A DNA stretch of 64,000 nt, from positions 186,001 to 250,000 of the forward strand of contig JACKAO010000004.1 in NCBI GenBank assembly GCA_020635035.1, read 5' to 3'. The DNA comes from Calditrichia bacterium. GTDB taxonomy: Bacteria; Calditrichota; Calditrichia; Calditrichales; J004. A program made the position numbers and the translations under genes. Numbering within the stretch: the first letter of the stretch is position 1; each line of letters starts with the position of its first letter. The notes beneath the pieces are model-generated. The model was given only the letters and a program-made list of their open reading frames with translations, had not been told where the DNA came from and ran no database searches. Positions 52,801 to 60,980 of this stretch are shown in pieces.

Positions 52801-55800
52801 TTGGTAAACACGGTCGATATTTCGGAGCGCAAACAGGCAGAGAAAACCATTATTGAAAGTGAAGAAAAGTACCGTACGGTAACCGAAAGTTTTGAATCGG
52901 CTATTATTACAGTGGATATGGATGGGGTTTTCCACTATGTAAATAAAGCGGCTGCCGCAACTTTTGATATGACACCCGATATGCTAATAGGGAAAAATAT
53001 GATGGATATATTCCCGCCGGACGTGGTTAAATATCAAATGCAGCTTGTAAAAGAAGTCATCTCCAGTGGAAAAGGAAAAATCAACGAAGCCGAACTTAAT
53101 ATTAAAGGACTGTTCCGCTGGTATAGGACCAGTTTTCAACCTGTATTGAACACATCCGGGGAAGCACGTCTGGCACTGGTTAATACAGTTGATATAACGG
53201 ATCGCAAGTTGTTTGAAACAAAACTGCAGGAAAGTGAAGAGCGCTTCCGCAGTTTATATGAAAATGCAACAATCGGTATTTATCGTACTACACCCGAAGG
53301 TCAAATCCTACTTGCAAATCCGGCCCTTGTTCAAATGCTGGGTTACGAATCATTTGAAAAACTTGCTGAGCGCAACCTTGAAAAGGGCGGATATAAATTC
53401 AACAGCACACGAAGTGAATTCCAAAAACATGTCGAAGAAAACGGACAGGTTAGCGGTTTTGAAGCGGAATGGACCCGCAGTGACGGAAGCAGGTTATTTA
53501 TCCGTGAAAGTGCCCGTGCGATAAAGGATAGCGCAGGCAAAGTTATATATTATGAAGGTACGGTTGAAGATATATCTGAGCGCAAACAAGCTGAAGAGCA
53601 ACTTGCCCGCTTGATAGAACGTCTGGATCTGGCAACTAAATCTGCAGAAATCGGAATCTGGGATTGGGATATTCAAAAAAACCAACTTGTTTGGGATAAC
53701 CGGATGTTTTCTCTCTATGGTTTGCAACCTGAAGAATTCAGAAGTGCTTATGAAACATGGTTAAATGGCGTACACCCTGACGACCGTGAGTATTCTAATG
53801 AGATTTCTGCACGTGCGGTAAATGGAGAAGCTAATTACGATACTGAGTTCAGGGTAGTGTGGCCGGATCGATCGGTACATTGGATAAAAGCTGTCGGGGA
53901 TGTTTTCCGTGATGAAAATGGGAAACCCCTGCGTATGGTTGGGATAAACTATGATATCACCGAACATAAAAAAGCTGAATCAGAATTAACAATTGCTTTA
54001 ACCAAATACAAAACATTGTTCGATGCATTTCCGCAGGGAATTACCGTTACAGATCAGCAGGGCAATATTCTTGAAGCAAACAGATCTGCGGAAAAATTAC
54101 TGGGCATCTCGCGTGAAGAACAGACAGAACGCGAAATTGATGGTGCGGAATGGCAGATTATCCGAACAGATGGTTCGCCGTTGCCTGTTGATGAATACGC
54201 CAGCGTGATTGCTCTGCGGGAGAACCGTAAGGTTGAAAATATGGAAATGGGTATCGTTAAAGCGGATAAAAGCGTCACCTGGATTAACGTTACAGCCGCA
54301 CCGCTTCCGCTAAAGGAATTTGGAGTTGTGGTTACTTATGGAGATATCAGTAAACGCAAAAAGGCAGAAGATAAACTCTGGACAAACGAACAGAGCTTCA
54401 GAGTGGCTATAAAACCATCAGCCATGATATTAGCACAAACCGATTTGGATGCAAGATACACGTGGATACATAATCCGCACCCTGATTTTGATCCTGATGG
54501 CAGTCTTGGTAAAACAGATATAGAAATTGCTGACAATGAAGGAACTAAAAAGCTATTCGAGAGCAAATTACAGGTTATTGCCACCGGCAGTGGTATCCAA
54601 ACTGAAATTTCCTTCCCTGTTTCAGATGGCTACAGAACCTACGATTTTGCGATTGAACCGCTTTACGATCTCAATAAAAAAATGGTGGGTGTTACCACAT
54701 CTGCGTATGACATTACTGAACGTAAACAATCGGAAGACCGTCTAAAACGTAATGAACAAGTGTTACGGCTTTTTGTTGAACACAGTCCGGCAGCGATTGC
54801 CATGTTTGATCGTGAGATGAATTACATTGTAACCAGCCGTCGTTACATAAATGATTATCGCCTTAATGAACAGGATTTAACAGGACGCTCGCATTACGAT
54901 GTATTCCCCGAAATGGATGAACCACGCAGGGAAATTCATCGTCGTTGCATGGCCGGTGAAATTTTCAAACAGGATGAAGATCCATTCCCGCGTGCTGATG
55001 GCACCCTGGACTATGTGCGCTATGAGCTGCGTCCCTGGTATGAAGCAGATGCCAGCATCGGTGGTCTTATCTTTTTCTCAGAAGTTATCACCGAACGTAT
55101 AAAAGCAGAAGAAGCCCTCCGTCAGTCTGAACGTAAACTGCGCCTTATTGCGGATAATACAACAGATTTGATTTTTGCTTATGACATGGACAGGAAGCTT
55201 TTTTATGTAAACGATGCGATAGAAAAATTAACCGGTTACAGCGTTGCAGAACTCCAGGAAAAAAACTTTATCAAATGGCTGCATCCGGAAGATGAGCCGC
55301 GGATGATGCAGTTAATGGAAGAAGTTTACAAAGGCAACGGTTTTGATAGCGAAGAATTCCGCATCATTACAAAAGATGGTAAAGTTAAATGGTCGCTGAG
55401 TACCTGGATGCCGATGCTTGATGAAGATGGCCGGCAAATTGGTGTGCAGGGAAGAGAAAGCAATATCACGCAACGTAAGATGGTGGAACTGAACCTGCGT
55501 GAGAATGAAGAAAAATTAAGTTTGTTTGTTGAGCATGCCCCGGCATCCCTTGCCATGTTTGATACTAAGATGCGTTACCTGGCTGTCAGTCAGCGCTGGA
55601 AGGCAGATTATGGCCTTGGAGATGCAGATCTCATTGGAAAATCGCATTATGAAATTTTTCCGGAGATTCCAAAATACTGGAAAAATTATCACAAACGCGG
55701 TCTTAAAGGTGAAGTTATTAAAATGGAAGAAGACCGATTTGTAAGACTGGATGAATCTGTTCAATGGCTGCGCTGGGAGATACGGCCCTGGTATACGGGT

Positions 55801-57876
55801 GATAACAAAATTGGTGGTATTGTTGTTTTCACCGAAGATATCTCTGACAGAATTATTAATAAGCAGATCAGTGACAGCAGGTTGCATTTACTGGAATTCG
55901 CCAATGAACATGACATGGATGAAGTCATCGAAGAAACGCTTAATGAAGCGGAAAAACTCACCGGAAGTAAAATCGGTTTTTATCATTTTGTTGATGATGA
56001 CCAGCTGGCACTGCGCCTGCAGAACTGGTCAACTGCGACCAAGGAAGTATTCTGCCAGATAGGTGATGCCAAAGGGGCACATTATCCGGTGGATAAAGCC
56101 GGGGTCTGGGCGGATGCCATCCGTGATAGAAAAGCGGTCATTCATAATGATTATGCATCACTCAGCGGTAAAAAAGGATTACCCGATGGTCATGCAAAAG
56201 TTCTCAGGGAAGTGGTTGTACCCGTAATCCGAAATGACAAAATAAAAGCCATACTGGGAATTGGAAATAAGGATACAGATTATTCAAAGCAGGATGTATT
56301 TATCCTGCAGGGGTTGGCCGACCATGCCTGGGAAACACTTGAACGGAAGCGGGCAGAAGAAAACCTGCGAGAGAGTGAACTGAAATACAGGCAGCTTATT
56401 GAAAACTCCGGTGATGCAGTTTTTCTATATGCGGACAATAAATTTGAATTGATGAATGCCCGGTATGAAGAAATGTTTGGTGTTAAGTTTGAAGAAGCAG
56501 AAAAATCAGGTTTCAATATCCTGGATCATGTGGCGCCAAAGAGCCGTGATATGGTTGCTGAACGTCTTAAAAATATCTCAGAAGGACAGGAAAATACGCC
56601 TTCTTATGAACTTACTGCGATTAACGCTGCCGGTAAAGAAATTGAAGTCGAAGCCCGGACCAGTTATCTGAAATACAAAGGCGGGATTGCGGTTCAGGGT
56701 ATTCTGCGTGATATAACCGAGCGTAAAAGCCTGGAAGAACAGTTACGCCAGGCGCAAAAGATGGAAGCCATTGGCAGACTTGCCGGTGGTGTGGCACACG
56801 ATTTTAACAACCTGCTTACCATCATTAACGGTTATTCCGATCTTCTGACATTGACAGAAATACCGGAACCGATGAAAGACCCCATCGAGCAGATACGTGT
56901 AGCAGGGCAACGGGCAACGCGGCTGACCAGCCAGTTGCTGGCATTCAGCCGTAAGCAGGTTATTCAGCCAAAAGTGCTTAATCTGAATGACCTGGTGCCG
57001 GAACACCTGAAAATGCTCGGCAGATTGATGGGAGAAGATATTGAAATCGCTACAATGCTGGCGGCAGAATTGCCCAACATAAAGGCAGACCCGGGGCAGA
57101 TGGAACAGGTAATTATGAATATTGTAATCAATGCCCGTGATGCCATGCCTGTGGGTGGTAAGCTTACGATTGAGACAAAAGCGGTTGATGTGGATGAAAA
57201 TTATACTTCCAGCCACATGGAAGTTGTGCCCGGTAAATTCGTCATGCTTGCCTTCAGTGATACCGGCATGGGTATGGATGAAAAGACCCGTTCACGGATT
57301 TTTGAACCATTCTTTACGACTAAAGGAAGGGATAAAGGAACCGGTCTTGGACTGGCAACCGTTTATGGAATCGTGCGCCAAAATGGTGGATTCATATACG
57401 TATACAGTGAACTGGGCAAAGGTACAACCTTTAAGATATATTTCCCCGCAGTTGCAGATAAACAAACAGACAAAAAGATGAGCCGGGAAGATCTATTGGG
57501 ATTAAGGGGAAGTGAAACCATATTGCTGGTTGAAGATGATATTGGTGTAATGAAAATAACAAAAAGAACACTCGAAGGATATGGCTACAATGTGCTTACG
57601 GCAACCAATGGAGAAGAAGGATTACGCGTCTTTAGTGATCACAAACAATATATTGATCTGCTTTTGAGCGATGTTATTATGCCGCTGATGGGAGGCAGTG
57701 AAATGGCCAAACAAATCAAAGAAATAAATCCATCCTTAAAGGTAATATTCTTCTCAGGATATACAGATGACAGTATTGTAAATCATGGTGTGCTGGATGA
57801 AGGTGTTGAATTTATTCAAAAACCATACTCATATCTGGAATTGGCTCAAAGAGTGAGATCGGTACTCGATAAATAA
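49807..57876 (+). CDS. Giant hybrid histidine kinase: receiver, ~16 PAS, GAF, kinase, receiver
   Basis: A 2,689-residue, apparently cytoplasmic protein. The N-terminal receiver (residues 1-120; Asp9/Asp10, Asp53) is followed by fifteen PAS/PAC units (about 150-2030), recognised by their DITERK-type ends and SEEKY-type linkers. A GAF_2 domain (about 2035-2185) and a sixteenth PAS (about 2195-2315) come next. The kinase has H-box His2331 (GGVAHDFNNLL), N-box NIVINARDAM, and G-boxes DTGMGMD and GTGLGL. A C-terminal receiver (Asp2622, SDVIMP) completes it. PAS 7 and 8 are near-copies 375 bases apart. The phospho-acceptors are intact. With an N-terminal receiver it may itself receive a phosphoryl group; it has no output domain, so the signal goes to another protein. 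AGGAG precedes the ATG. Confidence 0.93.
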   Translation: MPAKILIIDDEQATLIAIKNLLKPEGYDLHFANNGADGLDEARKLLPDVILSDIVMNRMDGYEFCKEIRSDNRLRQVPIILFTALYDQQVKLKGLEAGADDVIPKPVDAIELRTKLRTLTELDRFRKLYEDRKQLEETNSKLAMETNRRRVLFEQSPDGILIIDLETAGFLEFNTAAHAQLGYSREEFAKLTIFDIEAQETEDETRSQIEKVVQSGRADFETLQRTKQGEIRNTHVTAQSVEILGKSVYYCTWRDITEQKKAEQALKLSEEKFKYIFDNSVVAKSITELNGQMHANDAFYHMLGYTRKELLKMSWQAITHPEDMAFSENATKPLINGKKDAIRFIKRYIHKNGKTIWVDANTSIRRDEKGNPLYFISTALDITERKEAEEALIESERKLSTLMNNLPGMAYRCKNDHNWTMEFVSGGCKKLTGYEQEALINNSEITFDEIIHPEDRQYVWDSVQEVLDKKQAYELTYRIITASNETRWVWERGAGIFDKKTLLGLEGFITDITEQKQAEDLLRASEERYRHTLDNMLEGCRILDHDFRYIYVNESAARHGRTTPENLLGKTIMEAYPGIEETEMFSNLRRCMDERVPQFMENKFRFPDGSHGWFELSIEPAPQGVFILSIDITDRKIAELEMVENENRYRNLFENSPDALFINQNENVVLLNKACLDLFGAKSENELLGKSPFELFHPDFHTQLKDRIKKVKDLGEAVPVWELLIVTLSGELREVEARATAFDTKQARAIQVILRDITARKQAEEQLRQSEEKYRDLINGMNDTIWVIDYDTKILDVNNTAIDILGYSREELLSMKITDIDSSIDPEQIKNLAGSMPEEKVQVFETSHKAKDGRKIPVEISSSLVSYAGRTVIMSIARDISERKRAEKELRESEEKYRTVTESFESVLVTVDWDGVFHYANQAAAFAFNVAQEKLIGKNMYELFPPEVAEYQLKNVRQVISSGRGLTDEAETVVKGVPVWYRTSILPVISASGKAHLALVNTVDISERKQAEKTIIESEEKYRTVTESFESAIITVDMDGVFHYVNKAAAATFDMTPDMLIGKNMMDIFPPDVVKYQMQLVKEVISSGKGKINEAELNIKGLFRWYRTSFQPVLNTSGEARLALVNTVDITDRKLFETKLQESEERFRSLYENATIGIYRTTPEGQILLANPALVQMLGYESFEKLAERNLEKGGYKFNSTRSEFQKHVEENGQVSGFEAEWTRSDGSRLFIRESARAIKDSAGKVIYYEGTVEDISERKQAEEQLARLIERLDLATKSAEIGIWDWDIQKNQLVWDNRMFSLYGLQPEEFRSAYETWLNGVHPDDREYSNEISARAVNGEANYDTEFRVVWPDRSVHWIKAVGDVFRDENGKPLRMVGINYDITEHKKAESELTIALTKYKTLFDAFPQGITVTDQQGNILEANRSAEKLLGISREEQTEREIDGAEWQIIRTDGSPLPVDEYASVIALRENRKVENMEMGIVKADKSVTWINVTAAPLPLKEFGVVVTYGDISKRKKAEDKLWTNEQSFRVAIKPSAMILAQTDLDARYTWIHNPHPDFDPDGSLGKTDIEIADNEGTKKLFESKLQVIATGSGIQTEISFPVSDGYRTYDFAIEPLYDLNKKMVGVTTSAYDITERKQSEDRLKRNEQVLRLFVEHSPAAIAMFDREMNYIVTSRRYINDYRLNEQDLTGRSHYDVFPEMDEPRREIHRRCMAGEIFKQDEDPFPRADGTLDYVRYELRPWYEADASIGGLIFFSEVITERIKAEEALRQSERKLRLIADNTTDLIFAYDMDRKLFYVNDAIEKLTGYSVAELQEKNFIKWLHPEDEPRMMQLMEEVYKGNGFDSEEFRIITKDGKVKWSLSTWMPMLDEDGRQIGVQGRESNITQRKMVELNLRENEEKLSLFVEHAPASLAMFDTKMRYLAVSQRWKADYGLGDADLIGKSHYEIFPEIPKYWKNYHKRGLKGEVIKMEEDRFVRLDESVQWLRWEIRPWYTGDNKIGGIVVFTEDISDRIINKQISDSRLHLLEFANEHDMDEVIEETLNEAEKLTGSKIGFYHFVDDDQLALRLQNWSTATKEVFCQIGDAKGAHYPVDKAGVWADAIRDRKAVIHNDYASLSGKKGLPDGHAKVLREVVVPVIRNDKIKAILGIGNKDTDYSKQDVFILQGLADHAWETLERKRAEENLRESELKYRQLIENSGDAVFLYADNKFELMNARYEEMFGVKFEEAEKSGFNILDHVAPKSRDMVAERLKNISEGQENTPSYELTAINAAGKEIEVEARTSYLKYKGGIAVQGILRDITERKSLEEQLRQAQKMEAIGRLAGGVAHDFNNLLTIINGYSDLLTLTEIPEPMKDPIEQIRVAGQRATRLTSQLLAFSRKQVIQPKVLNLNDLVPEHLKMLGRLMGEDIEIATMLAAELPNIKADPGQMEQVIMNIVINARDAMPVGGKLTIETKAVDVDENYTSSHMEVVPGKFVMLAFSDTGMGMDEKTRSRIFEPFFTTKGRDKGTGLGLATVYGIVRQNGGFIYVYSELGKGTTFKIYFPAVADKQTDKKMSREDLLGLRGSETILLVEDDIGVMKITKRTLEGYGYNVLTATNGEEGLRVFSDHKQYIDLLLSDVIMPLMGGSEMAKQIKEINPSLKVIFFSGYTDDSIVNHGVLDEGVEFIQKPYSYLELAQRVRSVLDK
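52486..53235 (+). repeat. Tandem internal repeat encoding PAS 7 and PAS 8
   Basis: Two neighbouring PAS/PAC-encoding units of 375 bases (125 codons) start at about 52486 and 52861. Each begins with a GAAGAAAA-type linker and encodes RTVTESFES, then ...GVFHY, then ...LVNTVDI. The third bases differ often, so the duplication is not very recent but is younger than the split of other PAS units. Confidence 0.75.
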
Positions 57877-57898
57877 TTGTGTGTGTATAAAATATTGG

Positions 57899-57934
57899 AA
57901 CCGGCCGTCTGTTTAACGCTGGCCGGTTTTTTTT
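57899..57934. terminator. Bidirectional terminator after giant kinase gene
   Basis: AACCGGCC (57899-57906) pairs perfectly with GGCCGGTT (57921-57928), followed by eight Ts. It also suits the convergent parvulin gene. Confidence 0.9.
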
Positions 57935-58188
57935 ATAATATGAAAACCAAATTGTGTGCGGATCACTCTGCCAACCAGCCCGCCTGATTGCCGTGTAACG
58001 GCATCTTCAAATTCCTTAACCATTTTCCCGGGTCCGAACCATCCTAAATCACCGCCCTTACCTTTGCTTGGGCAAGTGGAAAATTCTTTGGCTAAGGCGC
58101 TGAAGTTCGCTCCTTTTTTAATCCTTTTTAACAACTCATCTGCAAGTTTTCCATCTTTAACTAAAATATGACTGGCACGCCATTCCAT
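57913..58188 (-). CDS. Small parvulin-type peptidyl-prolyl isomerase (PpiC-like)
   Basis: A 91-residue protein that is a single parvulin rotamase domain: RASHILVKDG at the start, ANFSALAKEFSTCPSKGKGGDLGWFG in the middle and QFGFHIIKK at the end. The catalytic Cys (STCPS) and the two His are present. It matches E. coli PpiC in length and has no signal peptide, so it acts in the cytoplasm. AGGAG lies 7-8 bases before the ATG at 58188; a longer frame from 58230 has no such site. It diverges from the PDZ-kinase operon. Confidence 0.93.
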   Translation of the reverse strand: MEWRASHILVKDGKLADELLKRIKKGANFSALAKEFSTCPSKGKGGDLGWFGPGKMVKEFEDAVTRQSGGLVGRVIRTQFGFHIIKKTGQR

Positions 58189-58219
58189 TAAAACTCTCCT
58201 TGATAGTTCGTTTGATTGT

Positions 58220-58264
58220 AAATACCCCAAATAGGTTATGATTTTTACCCCTTTTGGGGTATTT
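58220..58264. promoter_or_regulatory. Candidate enhancer: repeated TACCCC/GGGGTA inverted repeats
   Basis: AAATACCCCAAA (58220-58231) pairs perfectly with TTTGGGGTATTT (58253-58264), and inside is a tighter TACCCC-TTTT-GGGGTA (58246-58261). It lies about 50-90 bases upstream of the candidate -24 element at 58312 and upstream of the gene for an NtrC-type activator. No transcript enters from the left, so a terminator is less likely. Confidence 0.5.
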
Positions 58265-58311
58265 TATACACAGGTGCTTCTGAAATTAGCGAAAACACTG
58301 GTTTTTTTCAA

Positions 58312-58327
58312 TGGCATAGGATTTGAA
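58312..58327 (+). promoter_or_regulatory. Candidate sigma-54 promoter of PDZ-kinase-regulator operon
   Basis: TGGCAT (58312-58317) and TTGAA (58323-58327) keep the GG-to-G spacing of a -24/-12 promoter, with the -12 C replaced. The start of transcription would be near 58337, 30 bases before the ATG, with AGGAG in between. Confidence 0.45.
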
Positions 58328-58366
58328 ATATGTATTATATCCATTAAATAAACCAAGGAGTAAAAA

Positions 58367-59344
58367 ATGCGTTATTTCAGAATGTTTACTGTTTTTTCTT
58401 TTGTTCTTTTAGCTTTTAATTGTTCTGCCGCAGATGGTACAGGGGAGCAAAAAATTGTTGTTAAAAAAGCAGGAAATTATTTTTCGCTGGGTGTTGTTAT
58501 TTCCGAGCTGAGTGACAAGGATAAAGAAAATCTTAAAAGTGACGAAGGAGCCCGTATTCTGCATGTTTTGGAAAAAAGTGCAGCTGAAGAAGCCGGTCTG
58601 CAAAAAGATGATGTTATTGTAGAATTTGACGGTGAAGAAATAGAATCTGCCCGGGAATTAAATGATATTGTTGAGAAGATTGAAGAACCCAGGACGGTAA
58701 GTGTTTCGGTTTTACGGGAAGGCTCTGAAAAATCGTTTGATGTTAAACTTAAAAAACTTGAAGAACGCAATTACAGCTTTGCTTTTTCCAATGATGGTGA
58801 AGATGGCGCATTCAGTGTTTTTAATGATGATAAAGATCTGACTTGGGTCGGCGAAGGCCCCGGTAAACATATCATTGTTAATAAAATTGGCACAGGCAAT
58901 GCATCCGCGTTTCATGTTTCGGATAGTAAAGGCGGATTCCTGGGAGTCTCAACAGAGAATCTGACTAAACAAATGCTAGAATATTTTGAAGTAGAGCATG
59001 GTGTGCTGGTTGAAGAAGTTGTCGAAGATTCACCGGCAGAAAAGGCCGGGTTAAAAGCCGGTGATGTTATAACCTTTATTGAAGATCGCAAAATAGAATC
59101 TTATAATGATCTGACCCGTACAATAAACTACTATAATCCGGATGAAGAGATTTCCATCGATTTCGTAAGAAAAGGTTCACAGAAAAGTACAAAAGCTATT
59201 CTTACAAAAAAGCAGAACAGCAGTTTCTTTTTTGGCGGAGATAACGATTTAAAGATTGAAATTCCGGATCCGGTCGCAGCACCACCGGTTATAAAAGAAT
59301 TTAATTGGCAGGGTGGTAAAGTCGGTACTATTTTTGTGATTTAA
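58367..59344 (+). CDS. Exported double-PDZ protein
   Basis: A 325-residue protein with a signal peptide (residues about 1-22; a Cys in FNCSA could be lipidated but the lipobox is poor). PDZ 1 spans about 35-140 (LEKSAAEEAGLQKDDVIVEFDG) and PDZ 2 about 190-290 (EDSPAEKAGLKAGDVITFIED), joined by a linker. This is the PDZ architecture of HtrA/DegP without any protease domain. The C-terminus (FNWQGGKVGTIFVI) is hydrophobic. It may sense misfolded C-termini in the periplasm and relay this to the kinase encoded next; that is inferred from order. AGGAG precedes the ATG. Confidence 0.85.
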   Translation: MRYFRMFTVFSFVLLAFNCSAADGTGEQKIVVKKAGNYFSLGVVISELSDKDKENLKSDEGARILHVLEKSAAEEAGLQKDDVIVEFDGEEIESARELNDIVEKIEEPRTVSVSVLREGSEKSFDVKLKKLEERNYSFAFSNDGEDGAFSVFNDDKDLTWVGEGPGKHIIVNKIGTGNASAFHVSDSKGGFLGVSTENLTKQMLEYFEVEHGVLVEEVVEDSPAEKAGLKAGDVITFIEDRKIESYNDLTRTINYYNPDEEISIDFVRKGSQKSTKAILTKKQNSSFFFGGDNDLKIEIPDPVAAPPVIKEFNWQGGKVGTIFVI

Positions 59345-59356
59345 GTATAAACCAGA

Positions 59357-59413
59357 AGGGTGTCCCGGGGGTATTTACAATAAATTCTGCCTTTGGGACA
59401 GCCTGTTATTTTT
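59357..59413 (+). terminator. Imperfect terminator between PDZ and kinase genes
   Basis: AGGGTGTCCC (59357-59366) pairs with GGGACAGCCT (59395-59404) with one mismatch, followed by TTATTTTTTAT. The kinase gene starts 11 bases later, so it may only dampen expression of the kinase and regulator relative to the PDZ protein. Confidence 0.6.
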
Positions 59414-59424
59414 TATGGAAGTGT

Positions 59425-60972
59425 ATGAAGCTTCGCAGTATTACTACAAAATTCATTTTGATTGTTTCTGTACTGATGGCAATGATTATGGCACTTCAGT
59501 ATTATTTTATAACAGAAACGCAAAAGGATGCGCTTACTGAAATAAACCGTATATCTCAGACAATTAATAAAACTACTGACCGGATTTTTCTTGAAACAAT
59601 CCAGGAACCGGATCTTGTGGCTCCGCCGGACCCTGATTTATTTGAAGTTCCAGAATTAAAAACCAGTGTTAAACCCAAACAAAAAATAATACACGATCAG
59701 CATACCTGGGTAACAAGTGTTTTTTCAACAAAAGATAATAGTGATGCAAGAATTGACACGTTGTTAAAAAAGCATTTAAAGGACAACGTTAGCTGGGTGC
59801 AAAAAGAAAATAATGAACCTGTTATAGTTGCTGATCCTTCTTACCAATACCAGGCTTTTACAAAAGGTTCCGATGATAACAGCTATGAAGTAGTGGAAAT
59901 AAATATTAACAAAGGTCAATCAGGGGCGCGGCGAAAAGCGGGTGTTACAGTTCTGTCGGATTCCACTGCCGCTAAGGATGTTGTTTCTTTTGTTTTCCCA
60001 AATTTTGCTGCACCAAAAATGCCGCAGATGGTCCGTCTAAATTACAATACCAGTGATTTCAGCAATGCGCTGGATGACATGCGGAATCGAAATATCCTTA
60101 TCACACTGTCGCTTTTCGGTGTTTCTCTTTTGATTATCGCGGTAATTGCCGGAAAATTTTTGCGTCCGATAAAATCGTTAAACCAGTCTTTTGATAAAGT
60201 GGTGCAGGGCGATTTAAGCGTTACAGTGAAGCAATCTTCAAATGATGAGATTGGTGAACTATCAGCGTCTTTTAACCACATGGTCAATGAACTTCGCAAG
60301 AATAAAGACAAAGAAGCTATAATGAACCGACAGGAAAGACTGGCTTCTTTGGGGCAATTGGCAGCAGGCGTCGCGCATGAAATCAAAAATCCGTTAAACG
60401 CCATAAATCTTACCATCGAGCATTTAAGCGATAAGTTTGTCCCCGAAAAAGAATCACAGGCAGCGCAATACATAGCCACCATTCAAAAAGAAATACGCCG
60501 GCTCGATAAAACTGTTAACAACTTTTTAAGTTATCTGCGCAGCGAAAAGCTGGAAAAGCAGGACTGTGATATCAATATAATCCTGGATGAAATTTTTAAT
60601 CTGTATGAGCGGGAGATAGTTGCTAATAAAATCAATCTTGTAAAAGAGTATCAAGATAATTGCATCAAAAATATTGATCCGGAACGCTTTAAAACAGTCC
60701 TTATGAATATTGTTATAAATGCCATACAAGCCATGCCCAATGGCGGTAAACTTAAAGTTGTAAGCAGCCGGGAAGGGCTGCAAATCAGTGACTCTGGTGT
60801 CGGTATACCTGAACGTAACCTGGAGCATATATTCGATCTGTTCTATACAACAAAAAGTGCAGGAAGCGGCCTTGGTTTACCTACAGCCTATAAAATTGTT
60901 AAAGAACATGGCGGTGATATACTTATTGAGAGCAGCGAAGGCGGCGGCACAACAGTAAAAATCACGGTTTGA
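59425..60972 (+). CDS. Membrane sensor histidine kinase (NtrB/AtoS class)
   Basis: A 515-residue kinase. The first membrane helix is at about residues 8-30. A ~185-residue periplasmic sensor with no recognised fold follows, including a Pro/Asp-rich stretch. The second helix is at about 225-245, then HAMP (about 245-300), the H-box with His318 (AAGVAHEIKNPL), and an ATPase domain with NIVINAIQAM, DSGVGIP and GSGLGLP. AtoS, ZraS and NtrB-type kinases pair with sigma-54 activators, as here: the regulator gene begins 9 bases downstream. The ligand is not known; the upstream PDZ protein may be a co-sensor. Confidence 0.92.
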   Translation: MKLRSITTKFILIVSVLMAMIMALQYYFITETQKDALTEINRISQTINKTTDRIFLETIQEPDLVAPPDPDLFEVPELKTSVKPKQKIIHDQHTWVTSVFSTKDNSDARIDTLLKKHLKDNVSWVQKENNEPVIVADPSYQYQAFTKGSDDNSYEVVEININKGQSGARRKAGVTVLSDSTAAKDVVSFVFPNFAAPKMPQMVRLNYNTSDFSNALDDMRNRNILITLSLFGVSLLIIAVIAGKFLRPIKSLNQSFDKVVQGDLSVTVKQSSNDEIGELSASFNHMVNELRKNKDKEAIMNRQERLASLGQLAAGVAHEIKNPLNAINLTIEHLSDKFVPEKESQAAQYIATIQKEIRRLDKTVNNFLSYLRSEKLEKQDCDINIILDEIFNLYEREIVANKINLVKEYQDNCIKNIDPERFKTVLMNIVINAIQAMPNGGKLKVVSSREGLQISDSGVGIPERNLEHIFDLFYTTKSAGSGLGLPTAYKIVKEHGGDILIESSEGGGTTVKITV

Positions 60973-60980
60973 TTTAACCT

